DNA from: Cyanobium sp. Cruz CV13-4-11
GTDB taxonomy: Bacteria; Cyanobacteriota; Cyanobacteriia; PCC-6307; Cyanobiaceae
NCBI RefSeq assembly: GCF_024346055.1
Contig: NZ_JAGQCH010000001.1
Location: forward strand, 310,001 to 374,000
DNA: 64,000 bases
Reading direction: 5' to 3'
In this document: positions 1 to 8,464 of the stretch, in pieces
How the letters are laid out: the number at the start of each line of letters is the position of its first letter
How positions within the stretch are numbered: the stretch's first letter is position 1
The notes under the pieces: model-generated
Databases searched by the model: none
The model's input: the letters and a program-made list of their open reading frames with translations, nothing else
What the model was told of the DNA's origin: nothing
Position numbers and translations under genes: made by a program

Positions 1-523
1 TGGCAAGGCGCTGCAGGGCATCGACGGTGGCCTGGCGATAGCGATCACCGCTGCGCAGGGGCTGGGCCATCGTCGTGGCGGCGGTGCTGTCCAGCAGCTC
101 GCTGGGCAGTTGCCGGTCGAGGGGGGCCTGGACGGCAATTGCCGTGGCCCGGGTCTGGGTGTCGAGCAGCAACAGCAGCAGGGGATCCGGGCTGGTGCCG
201 GCCGGGGGATCGGCCGTCCAGCGCTCCAGCAGCTGGTTGGCCAGGCTGTCGAGACCCAGGCCGTAGTCGAGCCGCGTGAGGGTGATCAGCCGGGCATCGA
301 CCCGTTCAGCGGAGAAGCTCTCCAGCTGGTGCTCGATCTCGGCCTTGCCGGCCCGGCTGAGCACCTTGGCGTCATCGAGCACGTGCTCGGCCGGTGGGCG
401 GGGGGGCAGGTCGGTGGCGGACACGGCCAAAGCGGCAGCGACAGGAGCGACCAGCACCAGGACAAGGGCCAGCACCAAGGAGAGCAGGGACCGGCGCAGA
501 GAGGTCACTGAAGCCAAGACCAT
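1..523 (-). CDS. psb32: TPM-domain protein, Psb32-like (3' end outside window)
   Basis: Reading the minus strand from ATG at 523 gives a basic N-terminus, a strongly hydrophobic stretch at about residues 10-32 that looks like a signal peptide or anchor, then a domain beginning around PPAEHVLDDAKVLSRAGKAE and continuing with KAEIEHQLESF and ARLITLTRLDYG. This is the TPM fold (TPM_phosphatase family), in which the AEHVxDDAxxLS start is typical. Cyanobacterial and plant members (Psb32/TLP18.3) act in the thylakoid lumen in photosystem II repair; that role is family knowledge, not shown here. The reading frame is open to base 1, so about 174 residues are visible and the C-terminal part, including any second membrane segment, is missing. 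It diverges from the cytochrome b6 assembly gene, with about 77 bp between starts. The naming within the TPM family is an inference. Confidence 0.72.
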   Translation of the reverse strand, partial: MVLASVTSLRRSLLSLVLALVLVLVAPVAAALAVSATDLPPRPPAEHVLDDAKVLSRAGKAEIEHQLESFSAERVDARLITLTRLDYGLGLDSLANQLLERWTADPPAGTSPDPLLLLLLDTQTRATAIAVQAPLDRQLPSELLDSTAATTMAQPLRSGDRYRQATVDALQRLA

Positions 524-600
524 CGTGCGAGACGCCACCAGTCTGCCGTTGCGGCTGCGTTCCGGCATCCTGAAGGGTCCTTTGATACCTGAACTCCACG

Positions 601-1239
601 ATGGCGATGCCCGCCGCCGCCCGCGTTGTTCTGGCCTGTGGTCTGACGGGACTGGGCCTGGTGGTGCTCAACCAGATGACCGCCCCCAGCCTCGACCCTT
701 CCCTGGAGCGGGCCTCGGTGCTGGGCAGCATCCTGTCGGTGCTGCTGCTGCTGGTGGCCCTGCTCTGGCAGCGGGTGGAGCCCGTGGCGCCGGAGCGGGT
801 GCCCCTGGAGGGGCGTGAGGGGCTGCACCTGGCCTCTGATCTGGACGCTGCCCTGGCCGAAGAGCTGGGCTGGGGCAGCACGATGCTCCTGACCGCCACG
901 CCGGCGGCGGTGGTGTTGCTCCACTGGCGCGGCCGGATCCTGCTGGAAAGGGGTCTGCTGGGCAGCGGTGGCTTTCGGCCGGGGGCGATCTGCCTGCGCA
1001 GCATGGCGACCGGCAAGGCGATCTCCCTGGTGGATCTGAAGCTCTACCCGGGTCGGGAGGAGTTCGCCGCCCTGCCCGCTGGGCTACCGGCCGTGCTGGT
1101 CCAGCCGCTGGGGCAGGAGGGGGTGCTGGTGCTGGGCGGCTGGTCGCCGCGCTGCTTCAGCCGCAGCGATCTGACCTGGGTGGAGGGCTGGGGCCGGCGC
1201 CTCACAGGCGAATTGGCTCAGGTTTCGGGCGAGGCGTAG
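601..1239 (+). CDS. Cofactor assembly of complex C subunit B (CCB2/CCB4 family)
   Basis: 212 residues. Two hydrophobic segments lie at about residues 6-24 and 40-60, followed by a soluble domain with the family signature TATPAAVVLLHWRGR, LYPGREEF, VLVQPLG and GGWSPRCFSRSD. Proteins of this cyanobacterial/chloroplast family take part in covalent attachment of heme ci to cytochrome b6 of the b6f complex, in the thylakoid membrane. The length agrees with cyanobacterial members. The start is ATG at 601; a second ATG at 607 is possible. Its last 38 bp overlap the 3' end of the convergent lptC gene. The psb32-like gene is divergent upstream, so both photosynthesis-related genes may share one short promoter region (524-600). 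Confidence 0.82.
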   Translation: MAMPAAARVVLACGLTGLGLVVLNQMTAPSLDPSLERASVLGSILSVLLLLVALLWQRVEPVAPERVPLEGREGLHLASDLDAALAEELGWGSTMLLTATPAAVVLLHWRGRILLERGLLGSGGFRPGAICLRSMATGKAISLVDLKLYPGREEFAALPAGLPAVLVQPLGQEGVLVLGGWSPRCFSRSDLTWVEGWGRRLTGELAQVSGEA

Positions 1240-2335
1240 CCGGCCGTGGAGGTGTCGTCGACGGCGGCACCTGGAACTGGCTGAACACCTGCCCGCCCGG
1301 AGCCGTGACGACAACGGAGCCCTTCTCCCCGAGCTGGCCCCGCAGCACGCTGCCGCGGGTGAGCTGGCGGCTGGCGGGCCGCTGCAGCAGCACCGAGCCA
1401 TCGGCGGTGACCGCCTGGGTCTGCCAGTTCCAGGAGCAGCTGCGGGCCTCGAGGGTGGCACCGTCCTGCTGCAGGAAGCAGCCCGACGGGATCCGCACCA
1501 GATGCCGGCCGGCGTCCACCTGCAGGGCCTTGCCCCGGGCGCTGGCGCCGCCGGCCACGGCCGGGTCGCTGAACAGCACCGGCGGTCCGAGGTTGAACAG
1601 CTGGGTCTGGGTGTTGCCGTTCAGGGACATGGCCGTGAGGGTCTGGAGGGGGGCGCCAGGGGCCGAGCCCGGCGGCCGCCGCTCCCCCAGCACGGGGCCG
1701 CGGGCGGTGAGGGTACCGCTGCCCGGTTGCCACTGCACCGAGGACACCGTCAACAGGATCTGGGGAGCTCCGACGGGGTTGGCCCGGAAGGGGTCAAAGG
1801 CCAGGGCCCAGCGCTGCAGCTGGGGTTTGCCCTGCAGCTCCAGGGTGTCCTTGTCGAGGCGGAAGGTGGCCCTCTGGGCGGAGAGCCGGGTGTGGGGGTC
1901 GAAACCCTCCGGATGGCGGTCGATCTCCATCAGGTTGCGGGAGGGAAGCCAACGCACCCGGGAGCCCTGGATCATCACCGGCTCTTTGCCCAGCCGCTGC
2001 AGCCGGATCCGCCCCTCCAGCAGGATCACGGCCCCGTCGTTGATCACCGTTCCGCTGGAGGCCTCCAGCCGGTAGGCGGGCTTGCCGTTGCTGAAGATCA
2101 CGCCGCGGGGCTGAAGGGCCCGGGCCACCCGCCGCCGCAGATCGTAGCGGGCCTCCGGGCTGCTCAGCTCCCAGTTCGGCCGCCCGAAGACATCCTGCTG
2201 GCGCAGATCCAGGGAGCGGAACACAAAGGGAGTGGGAGCCGTCTCGCGGACCACTTCACCGCCACCACAGGCCGTGATCAGCAGCAGCAGCGGGGCCGCC
2301 AGGTGCCAGGGACGGGCCAGGAGGGAAGGGGTCAA
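1202..2335 (-). CDS. lptC: LptC-family LPS export protein, long cyanobacterial form
   Basis: 377 residues. The N-terminus is a lipoprotein signal: a hydrophobic core ending in the lipobox ITAC, with Cys23 as the lipid-modified residue. The body is beta-rich with repeated motifs (RYDLRRRVARAL, LEASSGTVINDGAVILLEG, ATFRLDKDTLELQG), typical of the LptA/LptC OstA-like fold. LptC links the LptBFG transporter to the periplasmic LptA bridge that moves lipopolysaccharide to the outer membrane. E. coli LptC has about 190 residues; cyanobacterial homologues are about twice as long because they carry two OstA-like repeats, as here. The gene starts within the metG stop (ATGA overlap, 4 nt), so the two are translationally coupled. 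The proline-rich C-terminus ends opposite the convergent CCB gene. Confidence 0.75.
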   Translation of the reverse strand: MTPSLLARPWHLAAPLLLLITACGGGEVVRETAPTPFVFRSLDLRQQDVFGRPNWELSSPEARYDLRRRVARALQPRGVIFSNGKPAYRLEASSGTVINDGAVILLEGRIRLQRLGKEPVMIQGSRVRWLPSRNLMEIDRHPEGFDPHTRLSAQRATFRLDKDTLELQGKPQLQRWALAFDPFRANPVGAPQILLTVSSVQWQPGSGTLTARGPVLGERRPPGSAPGAPLQTLTAMSLNGNTQTQLFNLGPPVLFSDPAVAGGASARGKALQVDAGRHLVRIPSGCFLQQDGATLEARSCSWNWQTQAVTADGSVLLQRPASRQLTRGSVLRGQLGEKGSVVVTAPGGQVFSQFQVPPSTTPPRPATPRPKPEPIRL

Positions 2336-3882
2336 AGGGGGGAATCCAGTTCCAGACGGTGCAGCACCGGCGTCGGCTCGGGCAGCTCAAGGCCGCAGGC
2401 CAGCTTCCCCCAGTGTCGGGCCGCCGTCCAGCCGGTGTCGGGCGAAAGGGCCGGCTGGGCCAGCTGGTCGAGCATGCGACCGGAGAGATCCGGCAGCAGG
2501 GGGGCCAGCAGGACCGCCAGCCAGCGGCTGGTCTCCAGCACGGCATAGAGGTCCTCGGCCACCCCGGCGCGGCTTTCCTCAGCCTTGATCGCTTTCCAGG
2601 GGGCGCGATCGTTGAGGAAGCCGTTGGCCGCCTCGGCCAGCTCCAGGATGGCAGCGGCCGCGGTGCGGAAATCCAGCGACTCGAGAGCCCTGTCGACGGT
2701 CTCGGCGCAGGCCAGGCAGCGCAGGGCCAGGGGATGGTCGCCGCCAGCGGCGGCCCCGGCCGGCGGCACGGCCCCGTCGAACCAGCGCCGCGCCATTGAG
2801 GAGGTGCGGTTGAGCAGGTTGCCGATCGTGTTGGCCAGATCGTTGTTGACCAGATCGCTGAAGCGCTGCTGCTGGAAATCGCCGTCATCGCCGAAGGGGA
2901 TGTCCCGCAGCAGGTACCAGCGCACCGCATCGACGCCGCAGCGCTCCAGCAGGACGTCGGGATCGAGCACGTTGCCCAGGGACTTGCCCATCTTCTGGCC
3001 CTCCCGGGTGAGGAAGCCGTGGCCGAAGACTTTCTCCGGCAGAGGTAGGCCGGCCGAGAGCAGCATGGCCGGCCAGTAGACGGCATGGAAACGCAGGATG
3101 TCCTTGCCGATCACGTGCAGCTGGGCGGGCCAGCCGCGCTCGGCCAGAAGGCCGAGGTCGGCGGGGTCACCGGGCTCCAGCAGGGCCGAGAGGTAACCCA
3201 GCAGGGCGTCGAACCAGACATAAAAGGTATGGCCCTCGTAGCCGGGCACGGGGATGCCCCAGGGCAGGTCGAGGCGGGAGATCGAGAAGTCCCGCAGACC
3301 GCCGGCGACGAAGTTCTCCACCTCCCGGCGGCGGGAGCGCGGCGCGATGAAGCCGTCGCTGGCCACCAGTTGCTCGATTTGCTCCTGGTACCTGGAGAGG
3401 CGGAAGAAGAGATTCAGCTCATCACGCCACTCCAGGGGGCGCAAGTGGATGGAGCAGTGGGGCTCGGTGGCCGCCGGCGACTCCTCCTTGAATTCCTCGC
3501 AGGCGACGCAGTACCACCCCTGCTGACGGCCCTCCACCACATCGCCGCTGGCCTCGACCCGGGCGAAAAACTGCTCCACGATGGCCCGATGGCGAGGGTC
3601 GGTGGTGCGGATGAAGCGGTCGTTGCTGATCCCCCAGCGGCGCCACAGGTCGCGGTACTCGCCGCTGATGGCGTCGCAGTGGGCCTGGGGGGTGAGGCCG
3701 GCCGCCTCGGCCGAGCGCTGGATCTTCAGTCCGTGCTCGTCGCAGCCGGTGATGAAGGTGACCGTCTCGCCCTGCAGCCTCCGGAAGCGGGCGATGCTGT
3801 CGCAGGCGAGGGTGGTGTAAGTGCTGCCCAGGTGGGCGCGGTCGTTGACGTAATAGAGGGGGGTGGTGAGGGTATAGGTCAT
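2332..3882 (-). CDS. metG: Methionyl-tRNA synthetase
   Basis: 516 residues from ATG at 3882. The class I signature HIGH appears as HLGS at residues 17-20, and the KMSKS loop as KMGKS at about residues 297-301. A zinc knuckle of the C-x2-C ... C-x2-H type (CVAC and CSIH) lies near residues 125-150, resembling the short Thermus-type enzyme. There is no C-terminal dimerisation/tRNA-binding extension, which fits the 500-530 residue class. The enzyme charges initiator and elongator tRNA-Met in the cytoplasm. The frame is open upstream of 3882, but that sequence is proline-rich and not conserved in type, and MTYTLTTPLYY is the normal start of the family. lptC follows with a 4 nt overlap. The FAD oxidoreductase gene is divergent, with 148 bp between the starts. 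Confidence 0.95.
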   Translation of the reverse strand: MTYTLTTPLYYVNDRAHLGSTYTTLACDSIARFRRLQGETVTFITGCDEHGLKIQRSAEAAGLTPQAHCDAISGEYRDLWRRWGISNDRFIRTTDPRHRAIVEQFFARVEASGDVVEGRQQGWYCVACEEFKEESPAATEPHCSIHLRPLEWRDELNLFFRLSRYQEQIEQLVASDGFIAPRSRRREVENFVAGGLRDFSISRLDLPWGIPVPGYEGHTFYVWFDALLGYLSALLEPGDPADLGLLAERGWPAQLHVIGKDILRFHAVYWPAMLLSAGLPLPEKVFGHGFLTREGQKMGKSLGNVLDPDVLLERCGVDAVRWYLLRDIPFGDDGDFQQQRFSDLVNNDLANTIGNLLNRTSSMARRWFDGAVPPAGAAAGGDHPLALRCLACAETVDRALESLDFRTAAAAILELAEAANGFLNDRAPWKAIKAEESRAGVAEDLYAVLETSRWLAVLLAPLLPDLSGRMLDQLAQPALSPDTGWTAARHWGKLACGLELPEPTPVLHRLELDSPL

Positions 3883-4030
3883 CGGCAGGCGACGTCGGCC
3901 GGGTCCGCCGGCGGCAGGAGGGTGTCCCGTGACGCCCCCATGACGCCCTTGGGCCCAGGCCCGGGGCCCGGATCCTACCCATGGCCCCGGGATGGGATGC
4001 TGGCCCCCTGACCCCGGCCCCTTCACCCCG

Positions 4031-5893
4031 ATGCGCACGGGCTTCGATCGCAGGGCGGAGGTGCTCGTCTGGGGCGGCGGCAGCGGTGGTGTGGCCGCCG
4101 CGCTGCAGGCCGCCCGCTCCGGCGCCGACACCCTGCTGCTCACCCCCGGCCCCTGGCTCGGCGGCATGGTGAGCGCCGCGGGGGTGTGCGCCCCGGACGG
4201 CAATGAGCTCAGCCCCTGGCAGAGCGGCCTGTGGGGTGCGTTGCTGAGGGCCCTGCAATGGATCGAGCCGGAGGGGCTGGATCAGAACTGGGTGAGCTGC
4301 TTCGGCTACCGCCCCGCCAGTGCCGAGCGCATCCTGCGCCGCTGGGTGGCCGCCGAGGAACGGCTGGACTGGTGGTCCGGCGTGCGGCTGGAGGCGGTGG
4401 AGCGCGACGGTGACCGCATCGGCGCCGTGACCGTGGAGCACCGGGGCGTTCAGCGGCGCCTTCAGCCGACGGTTGTGATCGACGGCAGCGACCGGGGTGA
4501 GCTCTATCCCCTGGCCGGGGCCCCCTTCCGCTTCGGCTGGGAAGCCAAGGAGCAGTGGCAGGAACCCAGTGCCCCCACGGCTGAGCGCCTCGGCAGTGAT
4601 CCCTTCTTCCAGCGGCAGCCCATCCAGTCGCCCACCTGGGTGTGCCTTGGCCAGCTGGACGAACGGGAGGGACCCCAGTCCCCCGAGGCCGAGGCCTGGC
4701 GCCGCAGCCCCCCCCGCCTGCCTGAGCCGTTCGCGGCGGCCACCGAATCCTTCGGCCTGGAGCGCACCCTCACCTACGGCCGCCTGCCAGGCGGGCTGGT
4801 GATGCTGAACTGGCCCCTGCACGGCAACGACTGGCACGACGGCCTGGAGCGGGCCTTCGCCGAGCAGGTTGCCGGCGGCGCCGCCGATGCCGCAGCGGCC
4901 GAGTGTGATCTGCTTGAGTCCATGCGGGCCCACAGCGAGGCCTTCGCCGCCGCCCTGCGCCAGGCCAGCGGCGGCTGGCTGGGGCCGGCGGCGGTGTTTC
5001 CCACAGCCGAGGAGGCCAGCGCCGGAAGGCTCAGCGGTTCTGGATCGCTGGCCCTGATGCCCTACTGGCGCGAGGGCCGCCGGCTGGTGGCCCGGGAGCT
5101 GGTGCTGGAGCAGCATCTGCTGCCCCAGGGGCAGGGCGCCTGCATCGCCCCACCCAGCCGCGCCGCCGACGGCAGCCTCAGCAGCATTGCGGTGGGCAAC
5201 TACGCCAACGATCACCACTACCCCGGCAGCGACTGGCCCCTGGCCCCCAAAAGCTGCCGCTGGGGCGGGCGCTGGAGCGGCACGCCCTTCGCCATCCCCT
5301 ACGGCGCCCTGGTGAGTGGGGCGGTGTCCAACCTGCTGGCGGCCGACAAGGGCTTCGGCGTCAGCCACATGGCCAACGGGGCCACCCGTCTGCAGCCCCT
5401 GGTGATCAACATCGGCCAGGCCGCAGGACTGGCGGCCGCCCTGTGCGTGCGCGATGGAGTGGAGCCGGCCGCCCTGCCGGTGCGCCGGCTGCAGAAGGCC
5501 CTGATCGCTGATCCCGTGGCCCCGGCTGCTGTGGTGCCGCTGTGGGACACCCCCTGGCACCACCCCCTGTGGCACGAGCGCCAGCGCCAGGCGCTGGAGG
5601 CGCCGGAGCGGATCGACCGCCACGGGCAGCTGGTGGCGGGCGCGGAGCTGGCGGCGCCGGCGGGCTGGGCCCCTCCCCCCGAGCCCGGCGAGCGCCTCTG
5701 GCGGGGCGAGCTGGTGCCCGATGGCAAGGGCGGCTACATGCTCCACGGCGAGGCGGGGTCCTGGCCGCTGATCACCCTGGAGCCGGCCCTGCACCACTGG
5801 CTGCTGGGCCTCGATCGCCCCACCCCTGTGGCCCTGATCGGCTGTGCCAACCCCTGGGGCCCCTGGCTGCGGGTGTCGCGGGTCGTGCCGTGA
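4031..5893 (+). CDS. FAD-dependent oxidoreductase (FAD_oxidored family)
   Basis: 620 residues from ATG at 4031. The dinucleotide-binding motif GGGSGG is at residues 15-20, followed by an alanine-rich helix and an acidic/polar strand end (ADTLLLTPG). A second nucleotide-binding type segment near the C-terminus (GVSHMANGATRL, then INIGQAAGLAAALC) matches the FAD_oxidored (PF12831) family, whose members are often mis-named xanthan lyases. The substrate is unknown and nothing in the neighbourhood identifies it. There is no signal peptide, so a cytoplasmic location is inferred. The stop codon overlaps the GTG start of the next gene by 4 nt (GTGA), so the two form an operon. An in-frame start 13 codons upstream is possible, but that segment is low in complexity. 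Confidence 0.78.
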   Translation: MRTGFDRRAEVLVWGGGSGGVAAALQAARSGADTLLLTPGPWLGGMVSAAGVCAPDGNELSPWQSGLWGALLRALQWIEPEGLDQNWVSCFGYRPASAERILRRWVAAEERLDWWSGVRLEAVERDGDRIGAVTVEHRGVQRRLQPTVVIDGSDRGELYPLAGAPFRFGWEAKEQWQEPSAPTAERLGSDPFFQRQPIQSPTWVCLGQLDEREGPQSPEAEAWRRSPPRLPEPFAAATESFGLERTLTYGRLPGGLVMLNWPLHGNDWHDGLERAFAEQVAGGAADAAAAECDLLESMRAHSEAFAAALRQASGGWLGPAAVFPTAEEASAGRLSGSGSLALMPYWREGRRLVARELVLEQHLLPQGQGACIAPPSRAADGSLSSIAVGNYANDHHYPGSDWPLAPKSCRWGGRWSGTPFAIPYGALVSGAVSNLLAADKGFGVSHMANGATRLQPLVINIGQAAGLAAALCVRDGVEPAALPVRRLQKALIADPVAPAAVVPLWDTPWHHPLWHERQRQALEAPERIDRHGQLVAGAELAAPAGWAPPPEPGERLWRGELVPDGKGGYMLHGEAGSWPLITLEPALHHWLLGLDRPTPVALIGCANPWGPWLRVSRVVP

Positions 5894-6465
5894 AGCTGCT
5901 GTTCAGCGGCGCGGCCATCGTCCTCACCTTTGCGGCCTTCCTCCCTTACATCGTCTCGATCCGCTCAGGTCGCACCCGACCCCATGGGTTCTCCTGGCTG
6001 ATCTGGGGCGTCACCACGCTGCTGGTGTTCCTGGCCCAGAGGGCCGGGGGGGCCGGCGTCGGGGCCTGGCCCACCGCCGTGTCGGCCCTGATCACCTTCC
6101 ACATCGCCTGGCTGGCCTTCGCCCATGGCGCCGACCAGGAGATCACCACGACCGACTGGCTGTTCCTGGCCGGCGCAGCCTCGGCCCTGCCCTTCTGGTT
6201 CCTCACCGCCGATCCCCTCTGGGCGGTAGTGGTGCTCACCGTGGTGGATCTGCTGGGCTTCGGCCCCACGTTGCGGCGGGCCTATCACCACCCGGCGCAG
6301 GAACGGATCGGCTTCTTCGGCCTGTTCGTGCTGCGCAACCTGCTGGTGCTCCTGTCCCTGGAGCGTCTGACGCTCACGACAGCGTTGTTCCCTGCGGCGG
6401 TGGGACTGGGTTGCGTGGGGATGGTGGTGCTATTGATCTGGCGTCGCAGCTACCTGCTGGCCTGA
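5890..6465 (+). CDS. Multi-pass inner-membrane protein of unknown function
   Basis: 191 residues from GTG at 5890, a start fixed by the 4 nt GTGA overlap with the upstream FAD oxidoreductase. Almost the whole protein is hydrophobic; I count about seven membrane segments, beginning at residues 3-22, 31-48, 55-80, 88-108, 113-132, 140-157 and 163-187. A short basic, His-containing loop (RRAYHHPAQER) separates the fifth and sixth. The pattern resembles uncharacterised membrane proteins in which a conserved GFSWLIWG segment follows the first loop, but I do not recognise a named family. Translational coupling to the oxidoreductase suggests the two act together, for example as a membrane partner or anchor; this is inference only. 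Confidence 0.7.
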   Translation: MKLLFSGAAIVLTFAAFLPYIVSIRSGRTRPHGFSWLIWGVTTLLVFLAQRAGGAGVGAWPTAVSALITFHIAWLAFAHGADQEITTTDWLFLAGAASALPFWFLTADPLWAVVVLTVVDLLGFGPTLRRAYHHPAQERIGFFGLFVLRNLLVLLSLERLTLTTALFPAAVGLGCVGMVVLLIWRRSYLLA

Positions 6466-6495
6466 GCTCGGCGAGGATGGGCTGGATCAGCCTCG

Positions 6496-6810
6496 ATGCC
6501 CATGGCCGTCAACTCCCCCGGAACCGCCAGCCGGCCCCTGCTGCTCTCCCTGGCCGGTTCGGCGCTGCTGCTGGCGTCGCTGCCCGCCCTGGCCCAGGGG
6601 CTCAACAACATGCGCGACCAGCTGATCATCCACTACTGCACCCTGGCGGTGAACGCCGACTTCGCCAAGGCGGGCAAGACGGTGCCGGCCGGCCTGGCGA
6701 AGGACACCTGCACCTGCGTGGCCGAGCAGGTGAATGCCCGGGCGACGATCCCCCAGGCCGAAGCCATCTGCAAGCAGCAGGCGCTGGGCAATTACAACCT
6801 CAGTCCCTGA
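6496..6810 (+). CDS. Small secreted protein with paired cysteines
   Basis: 104 residues. A classical signal peptide covers about residues 1-34: a short polar start, a leucine/alanine-rich core and an ALAQ cleavage site. The mature part of about 70 residues has four cysteines (HYCTLA, DTCTCVAEQ, AICKQQ) and alternating charged and hydrophobic positions typical of a helical, disulfide-stabilised domain. It resembles small cyanobacterial periplasmic proteins of unknown function. The start may be ATG 6496 or 6502; both leave the signal peptide intact. It lies 30 bp downstream of the membrane-protein gene and may be the last gene of that operon. Directly after its stop begins the accessory patch with decayed genes. 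Confidence 0.72.
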   Translation: MPMAVNSPGTASRPLLLSLAGSALLLASLPALAQGLNNMRDQLIIHYCTLAVNADFAKAGKTVPAGLAKDTCTCVAEQVNARATIPQAEAICKQQALGNYNLSP

Positions 6811-6811
6811 G

Positions 6812-6942
6812 ATGGGGGCCAGCGTTTTCGAGGCCCGCGAGAGCTTCAAGGCCGTGCTGGATCGCGTCGAGATAACCCAATGGAAACGGTTGACCTGCTG
6901 CGCTCGCCCGCCAATGCGTTGGTCCAGTCCAGTCGGATTGAC
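6812..6942 (+). pseudogene. Remnant of a YefM/Phd-type antitoxin
   Basis: Two pieces of an antitoxin can be read in different frames. From 6812 the frame gives MGASVFEARESFKAVLDRVE, which matches the conserved N-terminal helix region of YefM/Phd antitoxins (SEARxNFxxxLDxV). From 6880 another frame gives METVDLLRSPANA, which matches the C-terminal segment of the same family (ETLYLLRSPANA). The central part, normally about 35 residues with the Arg-Gly-x-x-V strand, is missing, and no toxin gene follows. I read this as an antitoxin collapsed by deletion and frameshift. The match is by eye from family knowledge. The next 190 bp (6943-7136) hold nothing I can assign. Confidence 0.5.
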
Positions 6943-7136
6943 CCTGAACACCGTCTGGTGTTTTGCCTCGAGTCAAGGCTGCGGGGAGGAATCGGTTGCA
7001 GCCCCACCAACGTCCGTCACGGCCTCCACCGCCATGGCAAGGATCAAATAAGGGGGACAACCAATGTGCCCATCGATACCGCCGAAGTGGCCAGTTGGCT
7101 TCTGGTGTAAATTGGGCGAATAAGAATGAATTTTGT

Positions 7137-7691
7137 GTGAAACAAGCTGCCCTCAGAGCTTGTATTGCTGCCGCCCTTGCTGTTTCCACGGCCTCCTTGT
7201 TGGCTCCACAGGCAGCATCAGCTCTCGACTTCACCTTCTCTTTTGCAGGTGTGTCGGGCCTTATAGAGAACCTTGTTTAGGGTCCAAACACCTGCGATGC
7301 AACTTCATCTTGCGTTGTGAAGGTGACTAACAACGGAGGGACCGGCGCTGCCGCCGGCGCCTACCTTTCGCAGCTCGGATTTCAATTTTTCGTGGGCGGT
7401 GGGGTGGTAGTCAGTTGGGTGGGGAACGGCACGGCGGATGCGTGGCCGGCACCGGGTGGGTCGCGCCTAGACCTTGGGGCCCCATCATCATTGGCTTTCG
7501 GGGTGTGTTCTGACCCGAGGGACTGTCCCTCGAGCGTTTCCGGTCCCGTGACGTTTTCGCCAGCACCAGCGTCGTCTTTCCAAGGCCCCCTGCCCCTCTT
7601 CGGTGCTGTCGCCGCCTTCGGCTTCAGCCGCAAGCTGAGGAACCGCATCAAAGTTACCAGAACCACTGCGCCCACTCGTCCAGCGGGCTGA
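7137..7691 (+). pseudogene. PEP-CTERM-like secreted protein, interrupted by an in-frame TAG
   Basis: One reading frame runs from GTG 7137 to the stop at 7689-7691, broken only by TAG at 7278-7280. Before the TAG is a signal peptide (basic start, ACIAAALAVSTASLL core, ASALDF cleavage region) and the start of a beta-rich mature domain. After the TAG the same frame continues with CDATSSC, a glycine/valine-rich body, and a C-terminal sorting segment: a proline/leucine stretch (GPLPLFGAVAAFGF), then a basic cluster (SRKLRNRIK). That tripartite tail is typical of cyanobacterial exosortase substrates. Without the TAG the product would be about 184 residues. No second frameshift is visible, so the nonsense change looks recent, or the codon is read through. 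The GTG start is weak; no good ribosome binding site was seen. Confidence 0.6.
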
Positions 7692-7892
7692 GCGATACCT
7701 GGCACCTTCAGCCCTCCTGTGGTCCCCTCTGCCGCGCTGCAAGGGGGCCATTGTTTGGTTGGCACGCCGGCGCCACGCCACGGCTGCTCGAACAACTTGT
7801 TCCTGCTGATTCCGGATCTCACCAGCACCGATTTCCCCATCGCAGCCCCCCTTCTTTCTCCTCCCTCTGCAGCCACTTGTGGCCCCGCTGAT

Positions 7893-8459
7893 CTAATCCC
7901 AGCTGCTTGCCCTGGCCCCGTTGGCCCTTTGGAACAGTTCCGCCAGCCGTTGCCATTCCTCCGGCAGCGGCAGATCCACCCCACCGCCACCCCACGGCAG
8001 CAGCAGCTGGCCCGCTGCCATCCCCTTCCTGCTGCCACCCTTCCCGCCCCTGCCGCCATCCCGTTGCAGCAGCCTGCTACCCCAGCCAGATTTGCGGGCC
8101 GGCTTGGCCCGTGGCCGGTAGTGCCGGCAGTAGTGCGCATACCTTCTGGCGCATCCCTCCAGCGTCGGCGCCAGCTGCAGGAAGGCCGGGTGCCATTCGC
8201 TCAACCCATCCCCCGCCAGCCCCTCGTCGTGCCCGTAGTTGCTGTAGGGGTCATGGAACCCCTTGCGCACCCCGGCCGCCTTCGGGTTGGCGTGGATGGT
8301 CGGCAGCGTTGCCAGCAGCGCCCCGTGAGCCGGTTCAGCACCATCGCCGAGGGTCCAGCCGATCGACTGCAAGATCCGTGGCAGGCCCCCCCTGCTGGCG
8401 GTGCAGCAGCCATCGGGGAGCTGCCTGGTGGTGCGGCCCAAGGTTTCCAACATCCACAA
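7893..8459 (-). pseudogene. Decayed Y1-type (REP-associated) transposase, C-terminal part
   Basis: The minus-strand frame carries the hallmark IHANPKAAGVRKG, then DPYSNYG and SEWHPAFLQLAPTLEGCARRY, which match the region after the HUH catalytic domain in REP-associated tyrosine transposases (Y1_Tnp) common in cyanobacteria. The N-terminal catalytic domain, with its HxH motif and catalytic tyrosine, is absent. The residues before IHANPK do not look like the family; a short family-like piece (MVLNRLTGR) is instead found in another frame around 8330. The gene therefore appears truncated at its 5' end, with an internal deletion and frameshift. It lies tail to tail with the PEP-CTERM pseudogene and next to a toxin-antitoxin pair, fitting an old insertion hotspot. 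I see nothing in 7692-7892. Confidence 0.55.
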
Positions 8460-8464
8460 TCAAC

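Noticed and set aside
3883-4203. N-terminal extension of MetG to 4203
   Set aside because: The added 107 residues are low-complexity and overlap the divergent gene; the family starts at MTYTLTTPLYY.
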